Source: Gloeophyllum trabeum ATCC 11539 (Eukaryota > Basidiomycota > Agaricomycetes > Gloeophyllales > Gloeophyllaceae). From it: a stretch of DNA of 64,000 nucleotides. The notes under the pieces are model-generated. The model had not been told where the DNA came from, did not search any database, and saw nothing but the letters and a program-made list of their open reading frames with translations. Positions 11,889 through 24,117 of the stretch are shown here, one piece after another; position 1 is the stretch's first letter, and the number at the start of each line of letters is the position of its first letter. A program made the translations under genes and the position numbers. The stretch lies in NCBI RefSeq assembly GCF_000344685.1, contig NW_006920414.1, positions 2,051,577 through 2,115,576 on the forward strand. Reading direction: 5' to 3'.

Positions 11889-14800
11889 ATGTCCACTCCT
11901 TTGGCGTTCCTCAGCACGCTCCCCGCCCCGCCGCCGGGCACGTCCCTGGGCGACCAGCTCGCGGAGCAGGTCACCGACTCCGGCCGCTGCCGCACCCTCC
12001 TCGACTGTCTCTGCACCACCGACAGCCCCGCCCTCTGGTCCCCCGACGCCGCCCGCCCCGCGCTCCCCCACCGCGCCCTCCACGAATTCATCTCCTCCTT
12101 CGCCCTCCCCACCTCGGGGCTGCACCCCAGCCTCGGCCCGAACGACCGCGTCATGGTCGTCCTCCCCACCGGGCCCGAGAACGCCCTCGCCCTGCTCGCC
12201 CTCGCCGCCTACCACACCTGCGCGCCCGTCAACGCGAGCTGCACCGCCGCCGAGCTCTGCGAGGACGCCCGCCGCCTCGGGGCCAAAGCCGTCGTCGCCA
12301 CGCCCGACGTCGCCGAGCGCCTCGAGCTGCGCAAGCTCCGCGCCGCGCTGCGCTGCGAGGTCGTCTTCGTGCACGCGCGCCCCGCGGGGCCCGCGGGGCT
12401 GTTCGACATGACCGTCATGGACGAGAGCGACGACGACCGGACGTGGGACGTTGTCGATCGGCGGGAGCGGCGCCCGTCGCGGCTGCACGCGCTCGACGAT
12501 CAGTCGCTCGTCCTGCACACGTCTGGCACCAGCGGGAAGAAAAAGGTAAATAGACTCCCGATTGCCTTTCCCGCGCGGACCGCGCTGACGCGGTGACAGG
12601 TGGTGCCATACAGCCTGCGCTCGCTGATCGTCGGGACGTGCGCGGTGATCAAGTCTTGGGATCTGCAGCCGGGCGACGTGAACAGTGAGTGCTCCGCATT
12701 CAAATGATCGGCGGTGGCGCTGATCCGTCATTCCAGTGAACATGATGCCGCTATTTCACGTCGGCGGCATTGTCCGGAACCTGTGGGCGCCCATGTTCTC
12801 TGGCGGCAGCGCGATCATGTGCGCCGGCTTTGACGCGTCCGCGTTCTGGCCCATCGTCGTCGAGCGCGGCGCCACTTGGTCAGTTGCCTGTGCCTTCCCG
12901 CCCGCTGGCAATATTGATTTCGTTCATTCAGGTACTACGCAGCGCCGACCATGCACCACGCCATCCTCGCGTCCAGACCGGATTCCCTCGTCCCGTCGCG
13001 CGACACGCGCATGCGCATGATCGCAAACGCCGCCGGCGGGCTCCTCCCCACCCTCGCCGCCGAGCTCCGGCGCACATTCGGCGCCGTCATCCTCCCCTCG
13101 TACGGCATGACCGAGTGCATGCCCATCGCGTCCCCGCCCACCACCTACCAGCTCGACCGGCCCGGCTGCTCCGGCGTCGCCTGCGGGCCCTACCTCTCCA
13201 TCCGCGACCCCGCGGACCTCGAGCGCGAGCTGCCCACAGGCGCCACCGGCGCCGTCTGCGTGCGCGGGCTGCCGACGTTCGACGGGTACGAGCTCGCGCC
13301 CGGCGCGCCCCTCGACACCTCCGCGTTCACCCGCGAGGGCTGGTTCGACTCGGGCGACATGGGCTGCATGGACGCGGACGGCTACCTGTACATCACCGGC
13401 CGCTCGAAGGAGATCATCAACAAGGGCGGCGAGGTCGTCTCGCCGTTCGAGATCGAGGAGGCCGTCGTGTCCGCCGCCAAGGACAGGGTCAAGGCGACGC
13501 TCGCGTTCTCGGCCGAGCATGATGTCCTGCAGGAGACGATCGCCGTCGTCGTCGTCCCCGTGCCCGGCCGCCCGCGGATCAGCCTCGCGGACCTGCACGA
13601 CCTGCTCAAGGCGAACCTGCACCCGTCAAAGTGGCCGTTCGCGGTGGTCTACATGGACGACCTGCCCAAGAACAATGCGGGCAAGCCGCTGCGTATCAAG
13701 CTCGCGCAGCGCCTGGGTCTTGGGTGCCTGACCGACGACACGCCTGCTCTCGCGCGCCATTTCGAAGCCACCGCCCCGGACAAGAACACGCCGCTGTCGG
13801 AGCCCATTCCGTGCAAGCGCGTGTCGCTCGACCTGTCGCGCGTCGAACAGGCGATGCACAGCATGCTTGGCGTCCAGGAAGTCGCTGTCAGGTTGAAGAA
13901 AGACGGCTCGCCCGAGGCGCTCGTGTCAGTCGACCTGGACTCGGGCCTGGACAGTGCCAGCGTCCTCGACGGCCTCACAGACAAGCTCGACGGGTACTGC
14001 ATCCCCAGCCCCCTGCACGTCCTCACGGAGCCGCTCGCCAAGACCGCCGACGGCGCGGTCGACTTTGCGCGCATCGAGGCCGAGATCCAGGCGCGCGCCG
14101 CGTCGCAGCTGTCGCCCACCGCGCTCGTCGTGCGCGACGTCATCGCGCGCCTGCTCGACCTCGACCCCGGCGCGGTCACGCTCGACTCGGACTTCTTCCT
14201 GCTCGGCGGGAACTCGCTGCTGCTCGGCCGGCTCGCGCACCACCTCCGCAAGGAGACGGGCGCCGCGCTGCAGGTGCCCGCGATCTTCACGAACAGTAGC
14301 GTGCGCGGCATCGCGGCGCTCGTCGAGGAGCAGGAGGCGCATATGAGCAAGACGGCGCTCAATTCGAGCAGGGCGAGCGTCGTGGAGAAGGGCAGGTATG
14401 ATTTGAGTGAGAGTAGCAGTATCGATTTGGAGAGTTTGGGGTATGGCGCGAGGGAGCGCGGCAGCCGCGGGCAGACGCACCCCGTCTCGCTCTTCGTGCA
14501 GGCGCTCCCGCTGATGTTCTTCTACCCGCTCAAGGCCGCGTGGACGTGGACCGTGATCGTGTTCATGCTCTCCGTGTTCGGCAACTTCATCGACGCGGGC
14601 TACTGGATGAAGATCGGGTGCCTGCTCGGTGCGATTGTCACCGCGCGCTTGTCGGCGCGTATTATCTCCCCCGTCGCGGCGATCCTGTTCAAGTGGGCCG
14701 TCATTGGCCGGTACAGGCCAGGTACGTACCCGATGTGGGGCTCGTACCACCTGCGCTGGTGGATCGTCAACCAAAGCCTGCGCGTCGCCGGCCGCGGTGT

Positions 14801-17005
14801 GTTCTCGATGCACCCCGCGCTCGAGCTCCTGTACTACCGGCTGCTCGGCGCGAAGATCGGGCGCGACGTCAAGCTCGACAAGATGGCGCGGCTGCACGAG
14901 GTCGACCTGCTCACGCTGCACGACGGGTGCCGCATCGACAAGGCGCTCGTGCGCGGCTTCTGCGTCGAGCGCGACGGGTTCTTCAAGCTCGACCGCATCG
15001 TGATCGGCGAGGGCGCGGTCGTGAACACGTACACGCAGATCTCGCCGGGCGCGTCGATCCCCGCGGGCGCGGTCTACGGCCCGCACGCGTCCTCGCACGA
15101 GGAGGCCGCGTCGGATAAGAACGCGAGCTGCAACCGCACGATGGCGCGCAAGCCGCACGCGGCGCTGCAGTGGCTCGTGTGCCACCCGGTCGTGTTCCTC
15201 GTCAAGTTCGCGAGCTACCTCCCGTGGTTCGCGGCGCTGTTCGCGCTGCTGTCGCAGCCCATCGACAAGGAGAACCTGAATACGCTCGAGCTGGTCATCA
15301 AGTGGTTCGCGAGCCCGCAGCGGATTATGTGGCATGCACTTGCGAGGGTCATCCGTGTTGTGTTCCCGCCGCTGATCCAGCTTGTCCTCGGTATTGCGGT
15401 CAAGCGCGCTATGGGCTTGAACAAGGAGGGCCTGATGGAGCAGGCGTCCCAGTGGACACTTGTTCGTCGACAGATTAATCACTCCCTGCTCTCACAGCGT
15501 GACCTCAGCCGTGCGTTTGATATCCTGGGTACCCATTATGAGATGACGTCGCGGGTTTTCCGCGCGATGGGAGCCAAGATCGGCAAGCGCGTGTACTGGC
15601 CTGGCTCCGGTGTGTACTGTCCCGATCCGGAGCTGCTCGAGGTCGGCGACGATGTCGTGTTTGGCTCGCGTTCTGAGCTGTTCACGTCGGACTGCATTGG
15701 GGCTGAGAGGATTGTTATCAAGAGCGGCGCCATGATTGCAGACCGCGTTGTGTTGCTTCCTGGCACGACCGTTGGGAGGCGCACGGTTATGGGGTCGGGC
15801 GCGCTGGGTAAGCGTAACGGCGTCTACGAGGATGGGTCGGTGTGGATGGGATGCGACCACGGTGAGGCGGTATGCTTCGGCCGGGGTGGTAAGGATGTCA
15901 GCGGTGACACCATCACACCCTTTGGGAGGGCGTTCTACAGGCGTGAAGCGCCGTTCTTCGTCTTCCCGTACCCGATGCTCCTTGCGATCAACCTGCTTAC
16001 CGCGGGCGTCTGCGCTGGGTTCTGGTCTATGGGTGCTATTGCTGTCACGCAGGCGCTCAATCAGCTGCGAATCCACCTCCACCACGTTCATCTCTTCGCT
16101 GAGACGTGGTATCGGTTCTTTGTGCTCTTTGGTATGATCTCTGTCTTCTTCGTCGCCGCGCTCAATATCCAGGCCTGGATCGCCTTGAGCTGGGTGATCT
16201 TGACCAAGTGGATCGTCATTGGCCGGCGGCAAGAGGGCCAGTATGACTGGGACAAGAGCAACTACTGCCAGCGCTGGCAACTCCACCTCGTGCTGTCTCG
16301 TATCTTGCACAGGAGCTACGGTAACGGTGGTGTTCTCGGAAATATTACCGGCTCGGCCTACATTGTGTGGTTCTACCGGGCCCTAGGCGCCAAGATCGGC
16401 AAGGATGTCGCTCTGTTCGCTGGCGGGAGGGTCGGGTTGATGACCGAACCTGACCTCCTGGAGATCGGTGACCGCGTCTGTCTGGACGACTGCTCGGTCG
16501 TGGCCCACATCAATTCTCGAGGGAACTTTTCGCTCAACAAATTGAAGATCGCGGATTCGTGAGTTACTTCAGAATACTGCCGGTATTTAGATTGACTAAC
16601 CTTGTGTCAAGATCCGCCATGCGCTCCGGGTCTCGTCTCCTGTCTGGAGCATCCATGGAGGAGAATTCGATGCTGCTGGAACACACCCTCCTGACCTCGG
16701 GAGAGATCGCCGAGAAGGACTGCGTCTACGCTGGGTGGCCCGCGAAGCCCATCGATTACTTCCGCCTGGCCAGGTTCTTCAAGCCGTCGATGCATCCCCG
16801 TTCCCGTCGCCTGCCCAGCTACTACGACCTCGAGAAGCATCACGACGAGCTGGAAGGGGAGAAGAGGCGTCTGGAAGAGATGCTGCAGAAGACAGAAGAC
16901 ATGATGTCAAGAGTGCGGAGAGGGATGAAGGATATGAAGGGCGAGTCGCGCAATGTGTCCCGGAGGTCAAGCCAACGCCAACTTCGACTGCCGTCAAACC
17001 AATAG
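11889..17005 (+). CDS. Membrane-bound NRPS-like synthetase: adenylation - carrier - three TM/left-handed beta-helix modules (Pls type) - coiled-coil
   Basis: Five exons: 11889-12545, 12600-12684, 12737-12878, 12932-16558, 16612-17005; 1634 aa. An AMP-forming adenylation domain fills about residues 1-600: HTSGTSGKKK at 210-219, YGMTE at 352, SGDMG at 435, TGRSKEIINKGGE, and the A10 lysine PKNNAGKPLRIK near 546. A carrier domain follows, with the phosphopantetheine serine in LGGNSLLLG (about S723). Next come three repeats of membrane segments plus a hexapeptide-type (LbH) domain, starting with LGAKIGRD (about 933), MGAKIGKR (about 1173) and LGAKIGKD (about 1450). There is no condensation or thioesterase domain. 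This is the layout of epsilon-poly-lysine synthetases (Pls), where the membrane modules make peptide bonds. Product here is unknown. The last 60 residues form a basic coiled-coil (1576-1612) resembling the GATA factor tail. Confidence 0.9.
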
Positions 17006-17461
17006 ATCATCGCTATCGTGCAACATAGAGGATCGCTTTCATCGCTATAGTTTAATTCTTTCTTTCGTTCGCCCATTTGTATATGCTGCTGTGCCGCTTT
17101 GCTGACATCTTTCGTTTAACCTAACCTACGCTTTATTGTCGTAACTTACATTCTTTCGCCGGCGAGCTTTCGTTTAACTAGATTGCATTTCAGTCTTTAT
17201 TTCGTCCTTTCCCCTGTTGTATGTGCTGAGCATCAGGGCCAATGTAGCCATATCCATCTAGACGTGGAGGTCCGAATTGTTAGAGATAGAACATACCCTG
17301 TAAAATGAAACGAGTCGTCTGTTAGATCACCCTATACCGCTTGTCCTCTGAGAAGTCACCGATGAGAGCTCGTTGGCATGACGATACGTCTATCAAGATG
17401 GGATGAGAATTCAATCGGTTCGACGCGACGCGTACATGGGGGCGAAACGGGGTCTGCGTAG
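17006..17461. other. Convergent 3' region between the synthetase and the protease
   Basis: T-rich 3' untranslated sequence of both genes. No gene seen. Confidence 0.6.
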
Positions 17462-19108
17462 CTATGAGAGGTGCGCAAAGCCGACCCTGTTGCTTCCCAT
17501 GTCGAACACGGTGTACACGTTCTGCAGGAAGACGTCGCCGACGATCCAGAACTCTGAAACTCGCAGCTGAGCGTGGACGGATGGAGAGGGAAGATCGGAA
17601 GCGACGTACGCTGGTTCGCAGCCACGATGCCGCCGACGCAGTCGGGCGCGCCTGGGGATACGCGGCCGAGGTTGAACGCCGCGGGGGAGATATCGAAGGT
17701 CGTGCCCGCGAACGTGAGGCCGACGGTCGGGATCGCATCGCAGGGCACTGGCCCGGGGGGGGGGCATTCAGCTCGCGCGTGCAAACCAAAGCGAGGAATA
17801 CGCACCAGTGAAGAAGCCCATGCCGACGGAGAGCGTGGCGTCGCGCGCGCCGGGGATCTTGGCGTAGAGCGCGCGCACGGCGACCTCGTCGCCGACGACG
17901 AGCGTCGTGCCCGTGTCGACGATCGCGTCGAGGCGGCCGACCGCGCGCGTGCCGTTCACCGCCGCGCTCTGCACGTCCACCTGCCAGTACCCCTGTCGCG
18001 CACAGCACATCACACACCACCAGCGCACAGGAACGCGAACGCGGACGCACCTGGTGCGTGACGGGCGCGTACGCAACGGCCCCGGTGTACAGCCGCGCGT
18101 CGGCGCCGCCGAGGAAGAGCTCCGCGCCGTCCGCTGCGAGCTTGAACGCGAAGCGCGGCTGCGCGGCCGCGCGCTGCGCGACGAGCGACGCGAAGACGGG
18201 CGGCGCGGCGTAGCTCGAGATGTGCGCGTACGCCAGGCCGAGCAGGCCGTCCGCGGGGAACGCGTCCGTGCTGAAGCCGGCGGAGTAGGTCTTTGCGGCG
18301 CCGAGGCGCTGGTTCGTCGCCTGCGGGCGCGTCAGGGCGGGGGTGGGGAGGGGAGGGGAGGAGAGGGGGGAGGGGGACGTACGGTGAGCCCGGCGACGGA
18401 GACGGTGTCGCTGTACTGCTCGCCCGTGACGGACGAGCCGTCGCCGTACATGAGCGAGAAGCCCCTGTGCGCGTCGGCGGCGGTGGTGCTGCGCGCGGGG
18501 TCGTAGACTTTGTGCCCCGCGCAGTTGGCGCTGCAGTTCGGGCCCGGGAGGAAGAGGTCGCTGCTGCCCGTGTCAAAGTCCACTGGATTCCGTCAGCGGG
18601 GTCAGGGGCGGGAGAGGGAGAGAGGGGGGGCGCACCGGTGTAGGTCTGGGGAGGGGTGCCGACGGCGATTTGGCCGTACCAGAGCTCTGCGTGAGCGGTG
18701 TTTGGGGTTAGGGCGGAGAGGTGTGGGTAGGGGGGTAGTACAGACCTCGCGAGTAGTCAGCCAGCGGGACAGAGCCGGTGTCCCGCCTCGCCGTCGTGCC
18801 CTTGGCGCTGTCCAGGGGGTGCTTCGCGCCCGTGTTCTTCTCGTACGCGACGAATCCTCTGCGGGTCTTCCTGCACGCGCAGGGAGACGGCTGCTTCAGT
18901 CGCGGGGGTTAGGGTGGGAGGGAGGACGGGGCGGGACGCACGCGGTGGCGTACGCGAGCTGCTTGCGCAGCGCGTCGGCGTTGACGGTGCCGTCTGCGTT
19001 CATGATGCGCGCGCGCTTCTGGAGGGCGATGCGAGTGCCGGACTCGGGTGTGGGGGAGGCTGAGGCGAGCAGGGGGAGCGCGAGCAGGGAGCCGAGGGGG
19101 AGACGCAT
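17462..19108 (-). CDS. Secreted pepsin-like aspartic protease (A1 family)
   Basis: Eight exons on the minus strand: 19108-18942, 18870-18746, 18686-18636, 18582-18383, 18320-18051, 17992-17806, 17747-17610, 17553-17462; every junction is GT-AG and the sum is 409 codons plus stop. A signal peptide [19 protein letters not shown] is followed by a propeptide and the mature enzyme, with [24 protein letters not shown] carrying the first catalytic Asp (about D118) and AIVDTGTT carrying the second (about D297). [18 protein letters not shown] near the C-terminus is the usual A1 closing motif. Lengths and motifs fit an active extracellular acid protease of the polyporopepsin group, a nutrient-acquisition enzyme. 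No GPI signal is visible. One donor (GTCTGT after exon 2) is unusual but keeps frame. Confidence 0.93.
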
Positions 19109-19752
19109 CTGGGGCTTTTAGAGAGATCGAGGTATTCGGGGAATGTGATGGACACGGAGGGACTGCGAGGACTGGTTTATATTATATCCATTGGTGGGCC
19201 ACCTGGCGGGCGGGTGACCGCACGTGAGGAGGAGGACAAAGGCTTGTTGTCAGCCGCGATCAAAGTGTCTGGGAGATGCGACAAGTCTCGTCCCAGTCTT
19301 GGTTACGACGGCTATTGCAGGTAGAATGCATCCATGGTGCTTGCGTGCTTTCTTGGGGGAGCCAGAGCGTTATGAGTCTCGGGTGTTTCACAGTCCCTTG
19401 CATATCATTCTCGGCGAATATACAGAGCGATTCGGCGGGCTTTGTCCTGGGCATATGGTGTGTTGATTCATGGAAACGGAAGAACGGACTCGGTCGAAAG
19501 CAGTCCAAGACGCTGTCGCTTTCGAGCGTCTGGGGTACCACAAGACGGATATTTCAGCGAATATCATCTCCCGAGCGTGAAAGATTGTGGCGAGAAGAGA
19601 GTCTCCCGAAATGGCAATCATAGTCGTTCGCTAGCGCTGAGCAGACGCGTTCTTGCAAGCCTCGGTCTGGAGGACGTCGTTGTGTGGCGGCTTCAATTCA
19701 TGGTCTTTGCGTATATCAAACTCGCTTGATCCCCGGCTCTACGCATACACGC
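19109..19752. other. Divergent promoter region, protease / VPS9 gene
   Basis: A shared upstream region with no supported gene. The open stretches seen here lack motifs. Confidence 0.5.
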
Positions 19753-22700
19753 ATGCCGCCTTTCGACACGTCGCAGGCAAACATGACGAGCAGAGACAGC
19801 CTGTTCCCGTCAGCGTCGATCGGGCGGGGCCAGGGCCTGCACATCCAGCGCGTGTCGTCGCAGGAATCGCTGACTGCGCACCCGCTTCTTTCTCCCAGCT
19901 CGCCCAAGCACGCGCAGTCCCCGTCCAGCTCGTCCCTCGACCTCCCCAGTCAGCCGGGCAGCCCGGCCCCGCGCTACGTCCCGTACACCCCGAGGCAGCG
20001 CGTAGCGCCCACGTCCGCCACGACCGGCGCGACGATGCACCCCGTCCCCCCGCAGCAGCCGCAGCAGGGCGGCGCGACGACGAAGCTGCAGCTCATGAAT
20101 CTCAAGGCCGCCGCCCAGAATATCGGCTTGGACGGCGCGAGCGTGGGCTGGGCCATCCTGGAGAAGCTGGAGAGCATCACGGACGGGGACGCAGAGTGGA
20201 ACGACGTATGGAGTGCGCTAACGAATGGAAAGGTGTGCTGCCTGCATTCTACCCGTGCTTAATTAACAGCGGACGACTCCCAGGCAACGCTGCTCCTCCC
20301 GCTCGAGCCCAACACCAGCCACGACCCGATCACCGTCGACGTTGTCGCCGACCACGTCGTCCTCTGCGACGGACCCTCGCGCAACGACGCGCCCGTCGTC
20401 TTCCTCTCCGGCCTGCGCGGCACCCTCACAGAGTACGCTTCCCGCCCTCTGCACACGCCCCACCTGACCCCCCTCCAGCGAATCCCTCACCGTCCGCTCC
20501 TCCCTCTCCCCCGCCTCCGCGCCCTTCCGCGCCATCCTCGACCCCGCCACGCGCGCCGCCGCCCTCGCCGCCCTCCCGCCCCTCCCGCCCGCCCCCGCCC
20601 CCGCGCCCTACCCCGCCTTCGCCGTCCCCGCCTACGCCCCCGCCCTCCCCATCCCCCCGCGCCCCGCCAAGCCCGCGCTCCCCCCGCGCCCCGGCCCCCG
20701 CNNNNNNNNNNNNNNNNNNNNNNNNNNNNNNNNNNNNNNNNNNNNNNNNNNNNNNNNNNNNNNNNNNNNNNNNNNNNNNNNNNNNNNNNNNNNNNNNNNN
20801 NNNNNNNNNNNNNNNNNNNNNNNNNNNNNNNNNNNNNNNNNNNNNNNNNNNNNNNNNNNNNNNNNNNNNNNNNNNNNNNNNNNNNNNNNNNNNNNNNNNN
20901 NNNNNNNNNNNNNNNNNNNNNNNNNNNNNNNNNNNNNNNNNNNNNNNNNNNNNNNNNNNNNNNNNNNNNNNNNNNNNNNNNNNNNNNNNNNNNNNNNNNN
21001 NNNNNNNNNNNNNNNNNNNNNNNNNNNNNNNNNNNNNNNNNNNNNNNNNNNNNNNNNNNNNNNNNNNNNNNNNNNNNNNNNNNNNNNNNNNNNNNNNNNN
21101 NNNNNNNNNNNNNNNNNNNNNNNNNNNNNNNNNNNNNNNNNNNNNNNNNNNNNNNNNNNNNNNNNNNNNNNNNNNNNNNNNNNNNNNNNNNNNNNNNNNN
21201 NNNNNNNNNNNNNNNNNNNNNNNNNNNNNNNNNNNNNNNNNNNNNNNNNNNNNNNNNNNNNNNNNNNNNNNNNNNNNNNNNNNNNNNNNNNNNNNNNNNN
21301 NNNNNNNNNNNNNNNNNNNNNNNNNNNNNNNNNNNNNNNNNNNNNNNNNNNNNNNNNNNNNNNNNNNNNNNNNNNNNNNNNNNNNNNNNNNNNNNNNNNN
21401 NNNNNNNNNNNNNNNNNNNNNNNNNNNNNNNNNNNNNNNNNNNNNNNNNNNNNNNNNNNNNNNNNNNNNNNNNNNNNNNNNNNNNNNNNNNNNNNNNNNN
21501 NNNNNNNNNNNNNNNNNNNNNNNNNNNNNNNNNNNNNNNNNNTCGCGGCGCGCGGCGTGCCGGCGTGGGTCGCGGCGCGCGTGCACGCGCTCACCGCGGC
21601 GTGGTACCCGCTGACGAAGGCGGCGGGCGCCGCGGGCCCGCCGTACGCGGTGAACGCGGGCGAGGGCGCGGAGGAGGCTGCCGCGCGGATGCAGGAGTTT
21701 TACGATGCGCTGGAGGAGGATCTGCGCGCGGGCGGGAAGAGGCGCGCGGAGAAGGAGAAGGAGGGAGAGGACGGGGACGAGAGAGGGAGCCCGAGGGATA
21801 AGGGCGTGTCGGAGGCGAGGCGGCGGGAGATCATGGAGGTCGTCGAGCGGACGATATGCGAGGTGTTTTACGACAGGTGAGGGCGCTTGGCGTGTTATCG
21901 CTTGCGGGGTCTTGATCGGGGACGGCAGGTTGTTCCGCCAGCCTGCGTCGGACGACGCGCAGCACGACGAGGCGCTCGCGAGCCGCATCGCCGCGCTGAA
22001 CATGCTGGATCTCGGCTTGGAGCACCTGGGCGTCGACGCCGGGAGCGTCAGCGCTGACGTGGAAGTGATCGTCAAGGCGTGCGGGACCAGTGAGTGCGCC
22101 GTCCATGTATACCCGGCGTTCAACGGCCTCATGCCATGTCACGCAAAGCATTGTCGCAGCTGGAGCTCTCAGAGTGTCGGTGTCCGGCGGACAAGGCTGC
22201 TGTCCTGGTTGCCGCGCACAAAATCATCGTCGGTGAGCCCCCCTTGGCGCATCCCCGTATGTACCTATAACACGAGACGATTCCCAGACGGACTCTCGAG
22301 ACTCCCGCCGATCCATCTCAAGTCAGAGTCGGAAATCGAAGAAAAGACTCCACGTGCGTCGACGTTCGGGAAGAACAGCCCCTCGCATGACGAGGACGAC
22401 GTACCCAAATCGCCAGCCGCGTCAACGACCGCGATAGCATCCCCCGAGCCAGGCACTGCGGTATCCCCGCCGGTAGTATCATCGCCGCAGGCGGTACCTG
22501 CGCTCGCAATCCCGCCTGAGGAACACACCGAATCGAATCCTGTGGAAACAACCAAACCAGCATCCCTCGCCGAGCCTCCCGCCTCCCCCATCCTCACCGT
22601 CTCCCCGCCGCCCGAGTCCGAGCACAAGCCGACGCCCGTCAGCGGCGACGTCCTCCTCCCGCTCGTGATATACGCCGTGGTGAAGGCGAACCCGCCGCGG

Positions 22701-23893
22701 CTGGTCTCGAACCTGCTCTACACCCAGCGGTTCCGGAACCACAACGTCGGCGGGGAGGAGAGCTACTGTCTCATCAACCTCATGGCGGTCGCGGAGTTTC
22801 TGGAGAACGTCGATTTGGGCGCGCTGGGGTTCAAGGAGGAGGAGACAAAGGTGCTGAGGTGTGTCCGGTTCGTGTTCGTTTGCGTGTGCGTGCGCACTGA
22901 CCGGCTGGCCAGCGCTGCGGACCTGAAGCCGATCCCCGTCGCGCTCGGCAACTCGCCCACGCAGCCGCTCGCGGCGAACCTGCGCGGGCGCGTCGAGCAG
23001 CAGGTCGACGCCATCACCGGGTCCGCGAACCGCATGATCTCGGGCGTCGTCAGCTCCGTCGACACCTCGTTCGGCGCCCTGCGCGCGCTGCTGCCCGGCG
23101 GGTCCGACCAGCCGGCGTTGCAGGACGCGGCGCCGTGGCACCGCCCCGGCTTCGGGCTGCTCCGGCGCGAGAGCGGGTTCTCCATCGCGAGCCTCGCGGC
23201 GAGCCTCCCCGGGCGCGAGCGCGCGCGCCCCGCGGACGAGGAGAAGGGCCAGCAGATGGTCGAGGTGTCCAGCCGCCCCGGGTCGGTGCGCTCGATGTAC
23301 GTCCAGGACAGCTCCGGCTCGGGGACGTCCGAGACGGGGAGCGAGGACGAGGACGATGGGGAGGAGGAGGAGGAGGAGGCGGAGGTGGAGGTGGAGCATG
23401 ATGCGAGGAGCATTAGGAGCTTCGAGAGTATGATGAGTGAGCGGCGGAAGAAGGCGCAGGTGCCGACTGGGAGGAGGAGCTTGGCGGATCGGCTCGCGCA
23501 GGTGCCTGGGTTGGGGAGATTGGGCCATGGCGGGGAGGCAGAGTCGTCGTCTCTTGCATCCAAGGTCAAGGTACGTGTGGAGCAACTCAGATTTCTCACA
23601 CACTTTGACATGGTGTGTTGCAGACTTCCCCGCCTCCTTCGAGAAGGTCTTCGCTCTTACCCCCGGCGCCACCACCCATACCAAACAGGTTTGATACGCC
23701 TGTTTCGTCCCGCCCGACGTCACCATCGTCCATCTCCATACGCCTCGCGCCTCCGAAACAACGCTTCCTCGAATGCGCGGAAGATGATCTAAAGATTTCG
23801 GAAGTCGGCGAGTTGCTGAGAGAGTATAGACGACTGGTAGAGGGTGTTAGAGCAATGGGCGGTTTCGACGAGAACCGCGGCCGAGATTTCTAG
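19753..23893 (+). CDS. VPS9-domain protein, probable Rab5-family guanine nucleotide exchange factor (internal assembly gap)
   Basis: Exons: 19753-20232, 20284-20432, 20479 into the gap, out of the gap to 21876, 21929-22089, 22149-22232, 22288-22858, 22913-23570, 23624-23893. The N-terminal third is Ser/Pro-rich. After the gap comes a helical bundle and then the VPS9 domain. Characteristic stretches are LFRQPASDDAQHDEALASRI, LSQLELSECRCPADKAAVLV with AAHKIIVDGLSRLPP, then SGDVLLPLVIYAVVKANPP with LVSNLLYTQRF and ESYCLINLMAVAEFLENVDL. VPS9 proteins load GTP on Rab5/Vps21 in endosomal traffic. The domain is interrupted by a long acidic/Pro-rich insert (about 22310-22640). The C-terminal region is acidic (Glu run) and then Ser/Pro-rich. 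Start choice: an upstream in-frame ATG at 19684 is possible, and so is 19783. Sequence lost in the gap includes part of the first half. Confidence 0.88.
20702..21542. other. Assembly gap (841 N) inside the VPS9 gene
   Basis: The run of N sits in a very GC-rich coding stretch (Pro/Ala codons on the left, GCG-rich on the right). Flanks are not repeats of each other, so unlike the other two gaps real sequence is probably missing. Confidence 0.95.
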
Positions 23894-24117
23894 CTATAGG
23901 ATTGTTCATATATTGTTCGGGCCCGTGTTTGGTTTGTACATGCAGTTCTTGACTACTGTTACACTATGCATATATATAGAGCTCCAGTGTCTGTCTGAGC
24001 ACCTAGTATAATGACATCCAACAAAGCGAATAAATATCGATACATCTTGCGAGTCCACAGAAAACCAAGACGGAAATGAAGGTGCTACGGCGACGGTCAA
24101 AGCCTGTTGGCCGTTTG

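Noticed and set aside
13926..15482. A 518-codon minus-strand open frame
   Set aside because: It is the complement of the GC-rich exon 4 of the synthetase; strong third-position GC creates long antisense frames. No motif.
11889..19108. A biosynthetic gene cluster around the Pls-like synthetase
   Set aside because: Neighbours are a DNA repair enzyme, ribosomal proteins, a secreted protease and a Rab GEF; no tailoring enzymes, transporters or pathway regulator sit next to it. The siderophore transporter is more than 10 kb away.
22479..23726. A 415-codon minus-strand open frame
   Set aside because: Antisense shadow of the VPS9 gene; Arg/Leu-rich low-complexity translation.
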